From Asterionellopsis glacialis (taxonomy: Eukaryota > Bacillariophyta > Plagiogrammaphyceae > Rhaphoneidales > Asterionellopsidaceae): 35,356 bases of DNA. Location: NCBI GenBank assembly GCA_014885115.2, contig WKLE02001130.1, positions 1 through 35,356 on the forward strand, read 5' to 3'. Made by a program: the position numbers and the translations under genes. The notes under the pieces are model-generated. The model was given only the letters and a program-made list of their open reading frames with translations, had not been told where the DNA came from and searched no databases. Below are positions 10,758 through 20,834 of the stretch, one piece after another. Numbering within the stretch: position 1 is the first letter of the stretch; every line of letters begins with the position of its first letter.

Positions 10758-10964
10758 CTTGTGCTTAACAGAGGAAAATGCGAAGTGAAAATATGTCAAG
10801 AAACCCAGAAAGCAGCTCTGTCGTGAAAGTTGAAGGGGCTCTACAGTAGTCCTAGGTAGTGTAGACTTCCGTACTTATCTTGCCTTATTCTGACTTCTGA
10901 GATCTTCACAGATAAAAAATGCGAACCCCTGATTGACGAAGGCCAGAAGCATTTTTACTTATTT

Positions 10965-10976
10965 ACCCTAACCCTA
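10965..10976 (+). promoter_or_regulatory. Telobox-like double repeat
   Basis: ACCCTAACCCTA is two units of the CCCTAA telomere-type repeat inside a divergent promoter region. It is too short to be an interstitial telomere tract. A telobox transcription element is the more likely reading. Confidence 0.35.
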
Positions 10977-11040
10977 TCAAATATAAAATATAAAATAGAG
11001 AATTTCGAAATATCGCGTCCTCTTCGTTTTTTTGCAATAG

Positions 11041-11056
11041 CTCTCTCTAGAGAGAG
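11041..11056. promoter_or_regulatory. CTCTCTCTAGAGAGAG palindrome upstream of the DUF4116 gene
   Basis: A perfect 16-bp palindrome ending 237 bp before the ATG at 11294. Its 12-bp core CTCTCTAGAGAG recurs upstream of RFT1 and of the BASS-like gene at similar distances. It is probably a protein-binding site or promoter element; that is inference from recurrence and position. Confidence 0.5.
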
Positions 11057-11293
11057 AGGCTACGAAGTAGCACAAGCACAATACCGGTAATCTTGAAATT
11101 CCTCTCCTTGGCTTTACCAACAACCTACACTTTCATTGCCACTGCAAAGCTTGAAACCTATCATTCGAAACTACAAGTATTTGCTATATGTTGTCAATGG
11201 TATATACAAACAGCTATTTCTGTGTATCTATGTGCACCAACTGACGTCACGTTGCGTCGAACAATACGCTAACATACAAGGAAAGGCAAGGTC

Positions 11294-12382
11294 ATGCAAA
11301 ATCACCGCAATAACAGGGGAGAAGAATGGTATATTGAAGAAGTGAAGAGGAATTGGAAAGCTCTTCAACATGCACCAGAACATATTAAGAATGATAAAGA
11401 TATTCAAAAGATTCTTTTGAGGAAAATAAAGAAAAATTGGCGTGCACTTGAGTTTGCACCAGAAAGTGTCAAAAACAATAAGAAAGTATTATTATCTGCC
11501 ATCCGAAGGAGTCGATCACAGGCTTTACGATTTGCTTCCTTAAATCTAAGAAATGATAAAGAAGTTGTATTGGTAGCAGTCCATACAAATGGTCTGGCAC
11601 TAAGACTTACTTCCCCCGAAATGAAAAATGATAGAGAGGTTGTTTTAGCAGCAATACAACAGAATGGTGCGTCTCTTCAATATGCATCTGCAAATGTAAA
11701 GCATGATAGAGGCATTGTTACGTCTGTAGTAAGAAAATGTGGCTTATTGCTTAGATACGCATCTTTGTTTTTACGTGATGACAAAGAAGTCTGTCTCCTT
11801 GCAGTGAAAAGCGACGGTCGTGCTCTTCGATATGCATCGAGGCGACAGCAAAATGAGAGAGATGTCGTTTCTGAAGCAATTGACCAAATCGGGTCTGCAA
11901 TTCAATATGCGTCTGTCGAAATGAAACGTGATCGAGAAATTGTTATGCAAGCAGCAAGAAAGTCGGCATTTGCACTACGGTGTGCTTCCGACGATCTGAG
12001 AAATGATCGAGCTTTTGTCATTGAAGCAGTCGGATACAAAGGCCGAGCTCTTGAATTTGCTTCAGATGAATTGAAAGATGATCGAGAAGTTGTATTGAAG
12101 GCAGTCTTACAAGGTGGGTATTCTTTGCGTTATGCATCATCAAGATGGAAGAATGATCGGGATATGAATTACTTTGCAATTTTGAATAATATGCAATTCG
12201 TAAATATGTTGAATGTTCCTGTTAATAGCTTTCCATATGGACTCTGGGCACACATACTGGCAAGGGGGTGCGATGATCCATTTTATCTCTTCTATTATTT
12301 ACGAAACAAACCAGATCTCGTTCGTAAAAACCAACGAAATGACGAGCAAGTTGGCGTTCAGGTGACAAAACAACTTCTTTAA
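11294..12382 (+). CDS. DUF4116-repeat protein
   Basis: A 362-residue protein made of about eleven tandem units of roughly 25 residues. The consensus is (N/D)D(R/K)EVVLxAVxxxGxALRYASxxLK, which matches the DUF4116 family found in expanded numbers in diatoms and some protists. Examples are NDREVVLAAIQQNGASLQYAS and DDREVVLKAVLQGGYSLRYAS. The first two units are more diverged (HAPEHIKND, FAPESVKNN). A short non-repeat C-terminus follows (PYGLWAHILARGCDDPFYLF). The repeats should form an alpha-helical solenoid. No catalytic motif, signal peptide or membrane segment is seen. The molecular role of the family is unknown. The ATG at 11294 precedes the first repeat by about 15 residues. Confidence 0.85.
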   Translation: MQNHRNNRGEEWYIEEVKRNWKALQHAPEHIKNDKDIQKILLRKIKKNWRALEFAPESVKNNKKVLLSAIRRSRSQALRFASLNLRNDKEVVLVAVHTNGLALRLTSPEMKNDREVVLAAIQQNGASLQYASANVKHDRGIVTSVVRKCGLLLRYASLFLRDDKEVCLLAVKSDGRALRYASRRQQNERDVVSEAIDQIGSAIQYASVEMKRDREIVMQAARKSAFALRCASDDLRNDRAFVIEAVGYKGRALEFASDELKDDREVVLKAVLQGGYSLRYASSRWKNDRDMNYFAILNNMQFVNMLNVPVNSFPYGLWAHILARGCDDPFYLFYYLRNKPDLVRKNQRNDEQVGVQVTKQLL

Positions 12383-12750
12383 AATTCTTGCTTTTAAAAA
12401 AATTAAAGTAGCTTTTTAAACTCTGTACATAGAGTTTTCAATTTGTTTCATTGTATCAAAACATGTATGTAAATTAAATTCACTGACTGAAGGTAGAATA
12501 TGGTCCTCTCTAGGACATCAAAGTTCCTCTCTAGAGAGAGGACTATCTCTAGAGAGAGAGACTCTAGTCCTAGTCAAGAGAACAATCTCGAAATTGTTGG
12601 GGTAGGCAAGGTAGGCGTGTTGAGGATCAAAAGCGGTTGGCGGTGGGACTATATCCTCATCCCTTACCGGCGATGTCAAGATGGAGATGGAAATTGAAAA
12701 TGAGCAAAACCTGAAACCGCAAATAAGATAGAGATTCCAATCTGCTCACG
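12383..12750. other. RFT1 upstream region
   Basis: This 368-bp region between the DUF4116 stop and the RFT1 ATG must hold the 3' UTR of the first gene and the promoter of the second. Its first 100 bp are AT-rich. A cluster of CTAG-centred palindromes follows at 12503-12575. A 65-codon frame at 12500-12697 reads through the palindromes and is not considered a gene. Confidence 0.5.
12503..12555. promoter_or_regulatory. CTAG-centred palindrome cluster upstream of RFT1
   Basis: Three inverted motifs occur in 53 bp. They are GTCCT-CTCT-AGGAC at 12503-12516, the perfect 12-mer CTCTCTAGAGAG at 12527-12538 and TCTCTAGAGA at 12546-12555. The central 12-mer ends 212 bp before the ATG. The same core is found upstream of the DUF4116 and BASS-like genes. 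Confidence 0.5.
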
Positions 12751-14442
12751 ATGACAGAAGGAGATGCAACGACAACAGATCCAAACACGGTGACAAATAA
12801 TTCACATGAAAACAAGACAGACAAAGATGATTCAACACCGGTAGTGCAAAAAGCAGCTCTAGGGACTGCATTTACTCTTCTTCTACGGATCCTTTCTTTT
12901 GGGTGTACACAATGGACATTTCGTGTTTTATCACCCGTTGCGTTGGGACGGGCTTCAATTCAACTCGAACTCTTACTTACAACAGTCCTATTTGTGAGTC
13001 GGGAGGGCTTTCGATTGGCTCTGACACGCGGAACACTGCCAAAAGATGATGCAACAGCATGGAATGTAGCTTGGCTTTCAGTGCCAGTGGGGACACTCGT
13101 TTCAATTACCGCCCTTGGGATTCATTTGGTCTCTTCTCGAAATACCGACTTTGATTATCAGCTTGCCGGAATGCTTTATTGTCTCGCCACGTTCATAGAG
13201 GGGTGTGGCGAACCCCCTGTCCTTTCATGCTTGCAGCGACTCGATGTTACGACTAGAGCTGCAGCTGAAGGAACTGCCACCCTAGGCAAAACCATGACTC
13301 TTGTCTTGTGCTTACAACAATCATATGTCTCAGAGAACTTTCCTGTAACTGCGTTCGGTATCTCTCAGTTTCTCTATGCAACAATATTTACATCCTTATT
13401 GTATTCTAGAACATGGCATATTTTGAAATGGCCTACTACAGCTGTAAATGGACAGGGATGGATACCGCTTCAACAACACTTTCATGGACGAACATGTTAT
13501 TTGACAGCATTGTTTACACTCCAAGGCTTCTTCAAACATATTTTGACTGAAGGTGATAAGCTCGTCCTAACATCCCTTGGAAATGAATATGATCAAGGAG
13601 TGTACGCCATGGGGAGTGCTTATGGTGGTATGGCAGCACGAATTCTCTTGCAACCCATTGAAGAGAATGCAAGACTTTTGTGGAGTCGACAATCAGCGCA
13701 TCCACCGTCGCAGAGTGGTGTCGACATCTTGGAACTTTCCTTCACTGTTTTGGTGAAAGTCGTGGTCTACGTTGGGTTGGTATTTGCCACCATTGCAGTA
13801 CATTATACTTCCGTTTTGCTCAAATTATTAGCCGGTGCTAAATGGGGTGGTAATGATGAAGCGACAGCTGTACTAAGTGCCTTTTGTGTCTACACAGCCT
13901 TATTGGCCTTGAACGGGACAACAGAAGCTTTTGTGTATGGCGTTGCAGCATCTGGTAAGGAGATTGGACGACTAGGAATGGCACACACTATCATTGGTCT
14001 TATTTTTGCAGGATTGGCAACATTGCTGGTTTCTATGTATGGGACGGTTGGGTTAGTTGCGGCCAACGGTGTTGCCATGGTGTTGCGTTCCGCATATTCT
14101 CTGAATTATGCTGCACGTTTCTTTGTGGCGCGACAAAAGGAATCATCAGTATTGAAAATGTCAACGCGCCTTTTACAGAAAATTATTCCTCATCCCGCTG
14201 TGCTACTCCTTTTTGGACTTTCTTGGGGATTTACCAATCTATCCCTTCACAGACTAAGACTGGCTGAAACAGAACTTTTCGGTGATATATATGGTGGCCT
14301 AAGCCGAGCATGGCTACTGCTAGCTTTTCAACATGTGAGCGTTGCAATTGCATGTGTTCTAGGTATCGCTGTCACTATGTATGTATTTGAAAGAGACCTC
14401 GGTCGTTCATTCCGAACACTATTTCGAAGAAAACAAGATTAA
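12751..14442 (+). CDS. RFT1: RFT1-family protein (ER N-glycosylation, lipid-linked oligosaccharide)
   Basis: A 563-residue polytopic ER protein of the Rft1 family, near the human (541) and yeast (574) lengths. Rft1 is needed for the Man5GlcNAc2-dolichol stage of N-glycan precursor assembly; whether it is itself a flippase is disputed. A hydrophilic leader of about 30 residues precedes the first membrane region. Family marks are RILSFGCTQWTFRVLSP (about 46-62), LFVSREGFRLAL (about 81-92), the central ILTEGDKLVLTSLG (about 263) and QGVYAMGSAYGGMAARILLQPIEENARLLW (about 281-310), the last being the most conserved block of the family. About a dozen hydrophobic segments follow one another. It is a single exon. 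The ATG at 12751 is the first in frame before the leader. It ends 227 bp from the convergent BASS-like gene. Confidence 0.9.
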   Translation: MTEGDATTTDPNTVTNNSHENKTDKDDSTPVVQKAALGTAFTLLLRILSFGCTQWTFRVLSPVALGRASIQLELLLTTVLFVSREGFRLALTRGTLPKDDATAWNVAWLSVPVGTLVSITALGIHLVSSRNTDFDYQLAGMLYCLATFIEGCGEPPVLSCLQRLDVTTRAAAEGTATLGKTMTLVLCLQQSYVSENFPVTAFGISQFLYATIFTSLLYSRTWHILKWPTTAVNGQGWIPLQQHFHGRTCYLTALFTLQGFFKHILTEGDKLVLTSLGNEYDQGVYAMGSAYGGMAARILLQPIEENARLLWSRQSAHPPSQSGVDILELSFTVLVKVVVYVGLVFATIAVHYTSVLLKLLAGAKWGGNDEATAVLSAFCVYTALLALNGTTEAFVYGVAASGKEIGRLGMAHTIIGLIFAGLATLLVSMYGTVGLVAANGVAMVLRSAYSLNYAARFFVARQKESSVLKMSTRLLQKIIPHPAVLLLFGLSWGFTNLSLHRLRLAETELFGDIYGGLSRAWLLLAFQHVSVAIACVLGIAVTMYVFERDLGRSFRTLFRRKQD

Positions 14443-14600
14443 CTTTTTACTTTTCTGCCAAAAGCGTGCACTAAGACGCATTACAATCAGCATACATGCA
14501 CTTCTTTGACGTAGGTGATTTGTAGAAAATGATAATTAAATGTAATCAAAATAATGAACACAATCAATTAAATATAACATATATGTGTGTGGCTCTCCTT

Positions 14601-14614
14601 GTGTCACGTGACAC
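14601..14614. promoter_or_regulatory. GTGTCACGTGACAC palindrome with G-box core
   Basis: A perfect 14-bp palindrome around CACGTG, the G-box/E-box bound by bZIP and bHLH factors. It lies in the 227-bp gap between two convergent 3' ends, not in a promoter. It could also act as an RNA hairpin in either 3' UTR. Confidence 0.45.
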
Positions 14615-14669
14615 GACAAGAAGTCTAGAACTTCCAAACTGTACACCACCAATCAGCTGCGTTTCCCAA

Positions 14670-15978
14670 TTATTTCAATGGAGCCGTAACTTCAATATCA
14701 TTCTGATCTTCTATTTTCTTGTCCATAACCGGTCCTTCTTCCTCGATATCGCTCACTTCATAAGACTTCGACATCATCACAAAAAAGTTCTCGTTCGGAG
14801 GAGCCTTAGACCAGCCGCACTTCCAAGCTACAACGCAGTAGGCCGTTAAAACCACAGCCTCAACGAATCCATAGTAAAGAGGCACTATGAGTGCCTGTGC
14901 CCGTTCGGTATGGTCGTCAAAAATTGCAACAGCGGCGCTGGTTGCAATAGCTACGTTTTGATAGCAGCATTCAACACTAAGAGTGACACGTTCGGGCTTG
15001 TCTAATCGGGCTAAAGTTGCAAAAAGGTTAGCAAGTACAAGACCGAACACACAGGGGAAGGCAACACCGGTGTAAAAAGCCCACCCTTGGGCCCATAGCT
15101 CATGAGATTCTTCTTCTCCACCGGCTGAAGACAAGACAAAACTAACCGCAATTAAGAGGATTCCGCTCATGGATCCAAGAAAATTGGCAACCTTTCGAAA
15201 GCGAGCATTTTGTATCTTATAGCTTGCGAGAAGTCCTAAAAGTATCGCAGCCATAACTATGACTAAGCTTACAAACAAAGCTCCAAAGTCAATTGACTCT
15301 AGAATATCTGCCTGGTCGCCATAAGCGGCCTATTTTATAACGAAAAAATAATCCAATTGAGTAAGGCAATCATAAACCTTTTTTTGGCAAGTAGATTGAT
15401 AAGAAACTTACATGTGTATATATTGTTAGGTTGAGTGGTAAAAATGCAGAACTTAAAAGAGTACTAACAGCTGTCATTGCAACACTCAAGGCAAGATCAG
15501 CATTGAAGGTGTTACACCACCAGTTGGAGTAGCTACCACCAGGGCTGGATGCTACGATAAGCAGTGTCAATCCCATCGAAGGTGTCAGCCCATGATCTTG
15601 CAAAATCCAGACTGCAAGATAGCCCAGAAAGGGCATAATTAGAAATTGCATCAGAATACCGGTCAAGATAGCCTATAAGAATGGCAATACAATAAAAACG
15701 GTAAATTGAGAAAGCGCAAATATGCAAATTAGATAATGCCCTTTCATCATTCGTATAAACGCAAGTAGCAGACGACGGGTTTACTAGTGCTAGTAGGCTG
15801 CAAGGCTTACCCATTTATTGGTGAGTTGCTTGAGAAGATTCTGCGTATCAACTGTGGCAGAAAGACCAAAAATCAGGAAAAAAAGAAAAAGATTCGAAAA
15901 GATCTCAGAGATAGTGACAGTCCCTCCAATGTCATCTTCTTCCTCGAGTTGTTCGAGAGCCCGACTTGAAGGTAACAT
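14670..15978 (-). CDS. BASS/SLC10-like sodium-dependent anion transporter, three exons
   Basis: Membrane transporter of the bile acid:sodium symporter (SBF) family. My splice model on the minus strand is exons 15811-15978, 15412-15672 and 14670-15329. Both introns (138 and 82 bp) are GTAAG...TAG and phase 0, and the product is 362 aa. Diagnostic features are a first membrane segment LFLFFLIFGLSAT, the block ILTGILMQFLIMPFLGYL, the SSPGGSYSNWW core and the ECCYQNVAIATSAAVAIF motif (263-280), which corresponds to the conserved E-x-x-x-Q-N substrate/Na+ region. The hydrophilic C-terminus is acidic (YEVSDIEEEGP). It resembles the P3/SLC10A3-like branch, but the substrate cannot be inferred. The N-terminus is short, with no signal or transit peptide, so an upstream exon cannot be excluded. 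Confidence 0.88.
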
Positions 15979-16159
15979 GTCTAAAATAAATCTAGATCGA
16001 TGGGGTGATTTGGCGCTTTTTACTTTGTATGATGCTGTCTGAGCTCTTTGTTATTCCTGCCAATTGGTTCTGCACGTAAACATTACAGTCTCTTGCGTCA
16101 CAACATAAATTCTGCTGATCTACTTCTTGATAGTAGGGTCCTCTAGCTAGTCCAGGACT

Positions 16160-16171
16160 CTCTCTAGAGAG
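16160..16171. promoter_or_regulatory. CTCTCTAGAGAG palindrome upstream of the BASS-like gene
   Basis: The same perfect 12-mer seen before the DUF4116 and RFT1 genes, here 181 bp before the minus-strand ATG at 15978. A GTCCT...AGGAC inverted pair lies just beside it at about 16138-16157, as it does in the RFT1 upstream region. Confidence 0.5.
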
Positions 16172-16751
16172 TAGTTGCTTCTCTCTCTCTTACTCTACCT
16201 GGTAGGGGTCCTACAGAAAGAGATAGGAGCGGTGGGAGAAACAAAAAAAGATCCAGAGTTTAGTAGATTCTTGTAGAGCAGTAGTACCTACAGTACCAGG
16301 TACCACAACACTACTTTGTATGACCCGAACACAGGATAAGATGATATACACGAACCAATTTTAAAAAAAACGTACTCTACCTGGTCGGTATCTATTAATT
16401 AAAAAAAAAGCTGCCGGTACCAGTATGAAATTAGTCCAGGTAACATAATACTTCGTACAATAATTACTGAATGTTATGTTGCAAGACGGGTAACTAATTA
16501 TGGTGAGTACCTGTATACCTCTTCCTATGAAAACGCATATAACCGATATCAGATGTGAAATAATGTCCGAAGAAGAATGCCAAATGCCAGTTTCTCACAA
16601 TATTTATCGATATAATATATATATTAAAGGTACTTGCGTACGTTTAATACTATATATTAAGTGAAAGAGAATAAAAATACCTTTTCCTAAAGGCATAGGA
16701 AAGACATCCAATCCTGTTATGGTCATTTACGGACATTGCATAGACTACAAG

Positions 16752-16866
16752 TACAGTACCGTGTACTGGGTACCAGGTCACACAGGTTCAAAGTGTACCT
16801 GGTACCAGGTACCAGGTACAGGTTCCTGGTACAGGTACAGGTACCAGCTACTTGTGCCAGGTATAT
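16752..16866. repeat. Degenerate GGTACC/CAGGTAC repeat cluster
   Basis: About a dozen overlapping copies of GGTACC, CAGGTAC and CTGGTAC in 115 bp, many of them self-complementary. A similar cluster lies on the far side of the CpG-depleted tract at 26937-27065. It could fold into alternative hairpins. The function is unknown. Confidence 0.55.
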
Positions 16867-18352
16867 GATTTCGGGATTAGCATCTTTTCACTCGAACTAG
16901 TCAAAACACAAAAACGGAATTTTACTTTGCGTTTTCGATCAACAAAACATTTCACCCTGCACACCCATCACTATTATTATTAAAAAGGTGACTGAAGCCT
17001 TTCTAATTCCATAGTGGATGGCTCCAGCATGACCTCATACAAAATTGCCTCTCCTTGGGTAAGTAATGCCCTTAGTTGAATAGTAAACCTTCTATGTTGT
17101 TGTCACTCTCTTTGCCGCCTTTGTAAGAAAGTAAAACTCTTCAGCCAACTCTTGCTTCTAAAAAAACTCACTAGAAGGATGTAACCTTTTCCAATATTTA
17201 AAATAATGAAGATGTGTTTTACACCTTTCTGCTTCTTCTTGCCTGTAAAAATAGAAGTCCACCTCTCACTTCTCTTTTTTCTTTTGGTGTTATTATTGCA
17301 TACTGTATTGTAAAATCACACCTCTTTTATCAGTGTTCCATATTTGTACATTTGCTGACCCCAAATCCATATACAAAACCAACATAAGGATTGCTTTAGT
17401 CGGGACTTCTTCTGACTGAGATAGGCATGACAATCCCCCTTGCAGCAACAACAAACTCTTTTTTAGGAATGACCAGGAAAGAACTTTCTCTTTTATGTAC
17501 TGTTCAGCTTGCAATCCAAGCCTTTTGCACACAGAGCACAGAGGATCCACACTGCTTTGCTGTCCATTTTTGAAGAACCATAAAAAAGGATGCTAATGTT
17601 TACAGGCAATGGAAGTATTCCATCATGTACACTCATGGAGCAATCTAGCAATACCTCTTTGTGTTGGGTCACCATAATTTTGTTGTTGCTGCCTATGTCA
17701 GTTGAGGTATTCTTGTTCTGTTGCTTTTATTACTTCAAGAAGTGGTGTGCTAGTGTTGATATAGAATGCCTCAAAAAAATATTTTTGTTCCTTCATTTTG
17801 CATGAGTTGCTGGTCTGATGAAGGCCCCTTGGTTCTATATCCAATAACACACAAGCAGTAGACATCAATTATATATTTGACACCCCAGTGGCTGCCACCG
17901 TTCACTATGAAAATCTTGGACACAACCTCTGCTGCTATTTTGTGCTGTCCCACCTTTCAACATGTAGTTGTGGATCCACATCACAAAAGCACTAAGAACT
18001 GAGTGAATTAAGGGGTTGTCATGCATGTGCTTCCTTTACCAGTTGATGCCATATTTTAAAGTAAATTTGTCGGTGTTTGAGTGGGAAAATAAATGACAAT
18101 GGTGGCTAGTATGTGGAGATGCAGATTTACACCATTGCCATTACTGTGGCAGCAGCAGGAGGAGAATTGATTGTAGAACAAAAAAAGGGCATCCAAGAAC
18201 AAGATAGATATTTGGATAAAGTGGGCACTACATTTGCGTGTACAATGATTAGTAGTATGGTATAGTGGTCTACTGGATGGGTTTGAACAAGGATGATAGT
18301 AAAATAAACCTTTCTGAAAAATTGTTGCTTAATGGAAAAAGTAGCTTTAACT

Positions 18353-18488
18353 NNNNNNNNNNNNNNNNNNNNNNNNNNNNNNNNNNNNNNNNNNNNNNNN
18401 NNNNNNNNNNNNNNNNNNNNNNNNNNNNNNNNNNNNNNNNNNNNNNNNNNNNNNNNNNNNNNNNNNNNNNNNNNNNNNNNNNNNNNNN
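18353..18488. other. Assembly gap (136 N)
   Basis: A run of 136 undetermined bases inside the CpG-depleted tract. Translations across it are meaningless. It probably marks a repeat or low-coverage stretch in the assembly. Confidence 0.99.
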
Positions 18489-19074
18489 GTAGTAAAATTG
18501 TGCTTCTACACAGTATGGGCAAGAATAAATTGGGCAGATATAGTACAGCACAACATCAATATGAGTAGGATAAAAATCTTATCAATATGTTCTTGTAAAC
18601 AACAATACCACTTTGTGGTATGTTGTGTATGAATTTCAACAAATAGAAAAATTTTGGTAAGAATTCATTTAGCAAATAAACTCTTTTTGAACCACCTACA
18701 GTAAAATGAAAATCTTTAACTTCAGCATGACATAGGAGAGAAAAGTGCTTCTTTCAATAGGGGATAATCTCCTGTGTGGGCAATAATTTCATGATATACT
18801 ATCAATCCAAATGTTTTCCTTGTGTAGATAAGAATACTTCAGTTATATCTACATTCAGACTAATAGTATGTAATTAGATTCCAGAAAATCTTGATTCTCT
18901 CTCAGGGCAATTTTTGATGAGGGAGATGTCTCCAACTATAGGACTACCTACATTTTTATTCATCAGTATTTTTCTTGTACTATATTTATGCACTCTTATA
19001 AACAGTATGTTGTGGGGATTAGTTGGCAGAAGGGTTAAACAAATATATTTAAATTTGTTTCATAACTGTTTTCC

Positions 19075-19192
19075 TGCTACTTTTATTATTTGAAGATTGT
19101 CACTTTCACCAAAAATATTGGGTTTGCATTGTTTTTCTTTAGAATCAGTACTACTAAATATCATTTCTATTTTTCTTTGCAATAAGAATTCA
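19075..19192 (+). repeat. 118-bp direct repeat, left copy (probable target-site duplication)
   Basis: Identical base for base to 20993-21110. It contains no CpG, like the host tract around it and unlike the element it borders, which argues that it is duplicated target DNA rather than part of the element. It begins TGCTAC and ends GAATTCA. Confidence 0.85.
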
Positions 19193-20834
19193 GAAACCGA
19201 ACTAGAAGAACCTCAATCATTCAATCAATACAAGACAACTCTTCCAGAAGCCATCCAAGACATATTGCGATACGTAGAAACAATTGGGACTAGCAAAGAT
19301 GTAGCCGACCTACTAAGGAGCAGCACCAACCTAGTAGTAGCTTCTGATGGCTCCAAGAAAGATCACGGCAGAACATACGGGTGGATACTAGAAACAAACC
19401 AAGGTAAATTGGTAGCAGAAGGCATGGGTCCAGCAGTCAATGGCAATATATCAACCATAACATCTCACAGAGCAGAACTCTACGGACTCACATCAGTCAT
19501 CCTCTACATTCTCCACATTTGCAAATATTACAATATAAATACGTCATTGGTACAATTGCAAATGTACTGCAACAACACAGAATGTGTGAAAAAAGTAAAC
19601 AATGCACTTAAAGTTTTACAAGGTACAACAAGATACATGAGCGCAGACTATGACATTGAATCCCTACTGCGACAGGCAATATCAATAATGAAAGCAGATA
19701 TAAGAGCCCAGTGGATTAAAGGCAATCAAGATGAACATACAGCAATAGACGATCTATCTCATCCAGCACAGATGAATGTTGCAGCGGATCAGCTAGCAGA
19801 ATTTGCTTACGAGGCTTGTGTCTCAAGTCAGGAAAAGCATCCACCTTTCCCATCCACGATTCTCTCTTTACTAATAGAGGACAAACGAGTAACATCCCAC
19901 ATGACACAGCAAATCAAAGATGCAATCCACATCAGCAGGGTTCAAAAGTACAGGAATGCAAAATATAACTGGGATCCGCATATATGGGAGACAATTGACT
20001 GGTATGCGTATGCAATAGCAATTAAAAAACAACAACCGGGTCACAAAAGGTTCCTTCACAGATTCACATGTGAGTGGCTACCTGTTGGAGCCAGAACCAA
20101 ATTCTATCACAAACATGGCAATGCCAAAATGTGTAAGCTGTCAGTCAGATCATGATGAATCCAGTGCTCATATATTTCAATGCACCAATCCAAGGAGGCA
20201 AGACAGACTTTTTCAAAGGATTATAAATTTCATGTCCATACTACGAAAGAAACAAATGTACAAACCAATAGTGCAGATTCTCCAAACTAACATAATGAAG
20301 TGGATCAAAAGGGAGCCAATTGAAACCATACTAGTACCAGAGAGTCCAAAACCATATGACTACATTCTTCAAGAAGCAATTGCAGAACAAAATTCTATTG
20401 GCTGGGAACATATACTAAAAGGATGGTTGTCAACAAAATGGGCTCAGGCACAAGGGGAATACTACAAAGAACGAAGCAAAACAGACCCAACTCTAAATCT
20501 GAAATACCACAATAACCTAATCTGGAGTAAGATGGTAATTAGAGGATTACAAGAAATAGCATTTGATACGTGGAAATTCTACAACAAAGACATTTACGGA
20601 CATGACAAGAACAAAGAAACAATGAGAAATAGAGATACGATGAAAGCAAAGGTGCGCCAAGAATACAACAGAAGACACAGTTTTCCGGCAAAAATCCAAT
20701 GGAGATACTTTACACGCACAGTCAGTGATCAAGTTAATGACTCAATCCACATGCTGAGAGCTTGGTACGAGAATTTGCAGACTGCATTGATAGCAATGGA
20801 AGAACGTCCTTTGACGGCAACTGGGATTGGATAA
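19193..20834 (+). pseudogene. Retroelement ORF remnant: RNase H, Cys/His motif, frameshifted
   Basis: The 3' part of a LINE-type pol frame. RNase H features are VVASDGSKKDHG (Asp codon at 19346), SHRAELYGL (Glu codon at 19475), MYCNNTECV (codon 19571, Asn where the third catalytic Asp is expected), WIKGNQDEH (codon 19724, Asn where His is usual) and NVAADQLAE (Asp codon at 19787). A CxxC...HxxxC motif (KCVSCQ, then SSAHIFQC) follows. The frame breaks at the A-run 20126-20129: the domain moves from one frame to the next there, consistent with one extra A. The open frame extending left to 19097 begins with TTG within the direct repeat, so it has no genuine start. It is non-functional or at best 5'-incomplete. 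The loss of two active-site residues would also disable the RNase H. Confidence 0.75.

Larger units (their letters stand above)
10758..11293. promoter_or_regulatory. Divergent promoter region with telobox and CTAG palindromes
   Basis: This 536-bp region lies between the starts of the membrane-protein gene (-) and the DUF4116 gene (+). It contains CCTAGG within a near-inverted CTAC...GTAG arrangement at 10841-10864, an ACCCTAACCCTA telobox-like pair at 10965-10976 and a 16-bp perfect palindrome at 11041-11056. No coding frame here begins with ATG and shows any domain. Confidence 0.5.
15979..16980. other. Intergenic region rich in GGTACC-type words
   Basis: One kilobase upstream of the BASS-like gene with no supportable ORF. 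It includes a CTAG palindrome (16160-16171), a pyrimidine run (CTCTCTCTCT near 16182) and many degenerate CCAGGTACC words between 16190 and 16866. An AT-rich block near 16605-16675 contains alternating TA. CpG is present at ordinary levels up to about 16937, where the depleted tract begins. Confidence 0.5.

Noticed and set aside
10758..10799. A longer N-terminus for the minus-strand membrane protein
   Set aside because: The extension would start at a TTG codon; the ATG at 10757 is the first in frame.
12500..12697. A 65-codon frame upstream of RFT1
   Set aside because: It is largely a translation of the CTCTCTAG palindromes and has no domain; it overlaps the likely promoter.
17293..17953. Minus-strand frames of 60-85 codons in the CpG-depleted tract
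   Set aside because: They overlap in different frames, match no family that I recognise, and could equally be decayed repeat sequence; no function can be supported.
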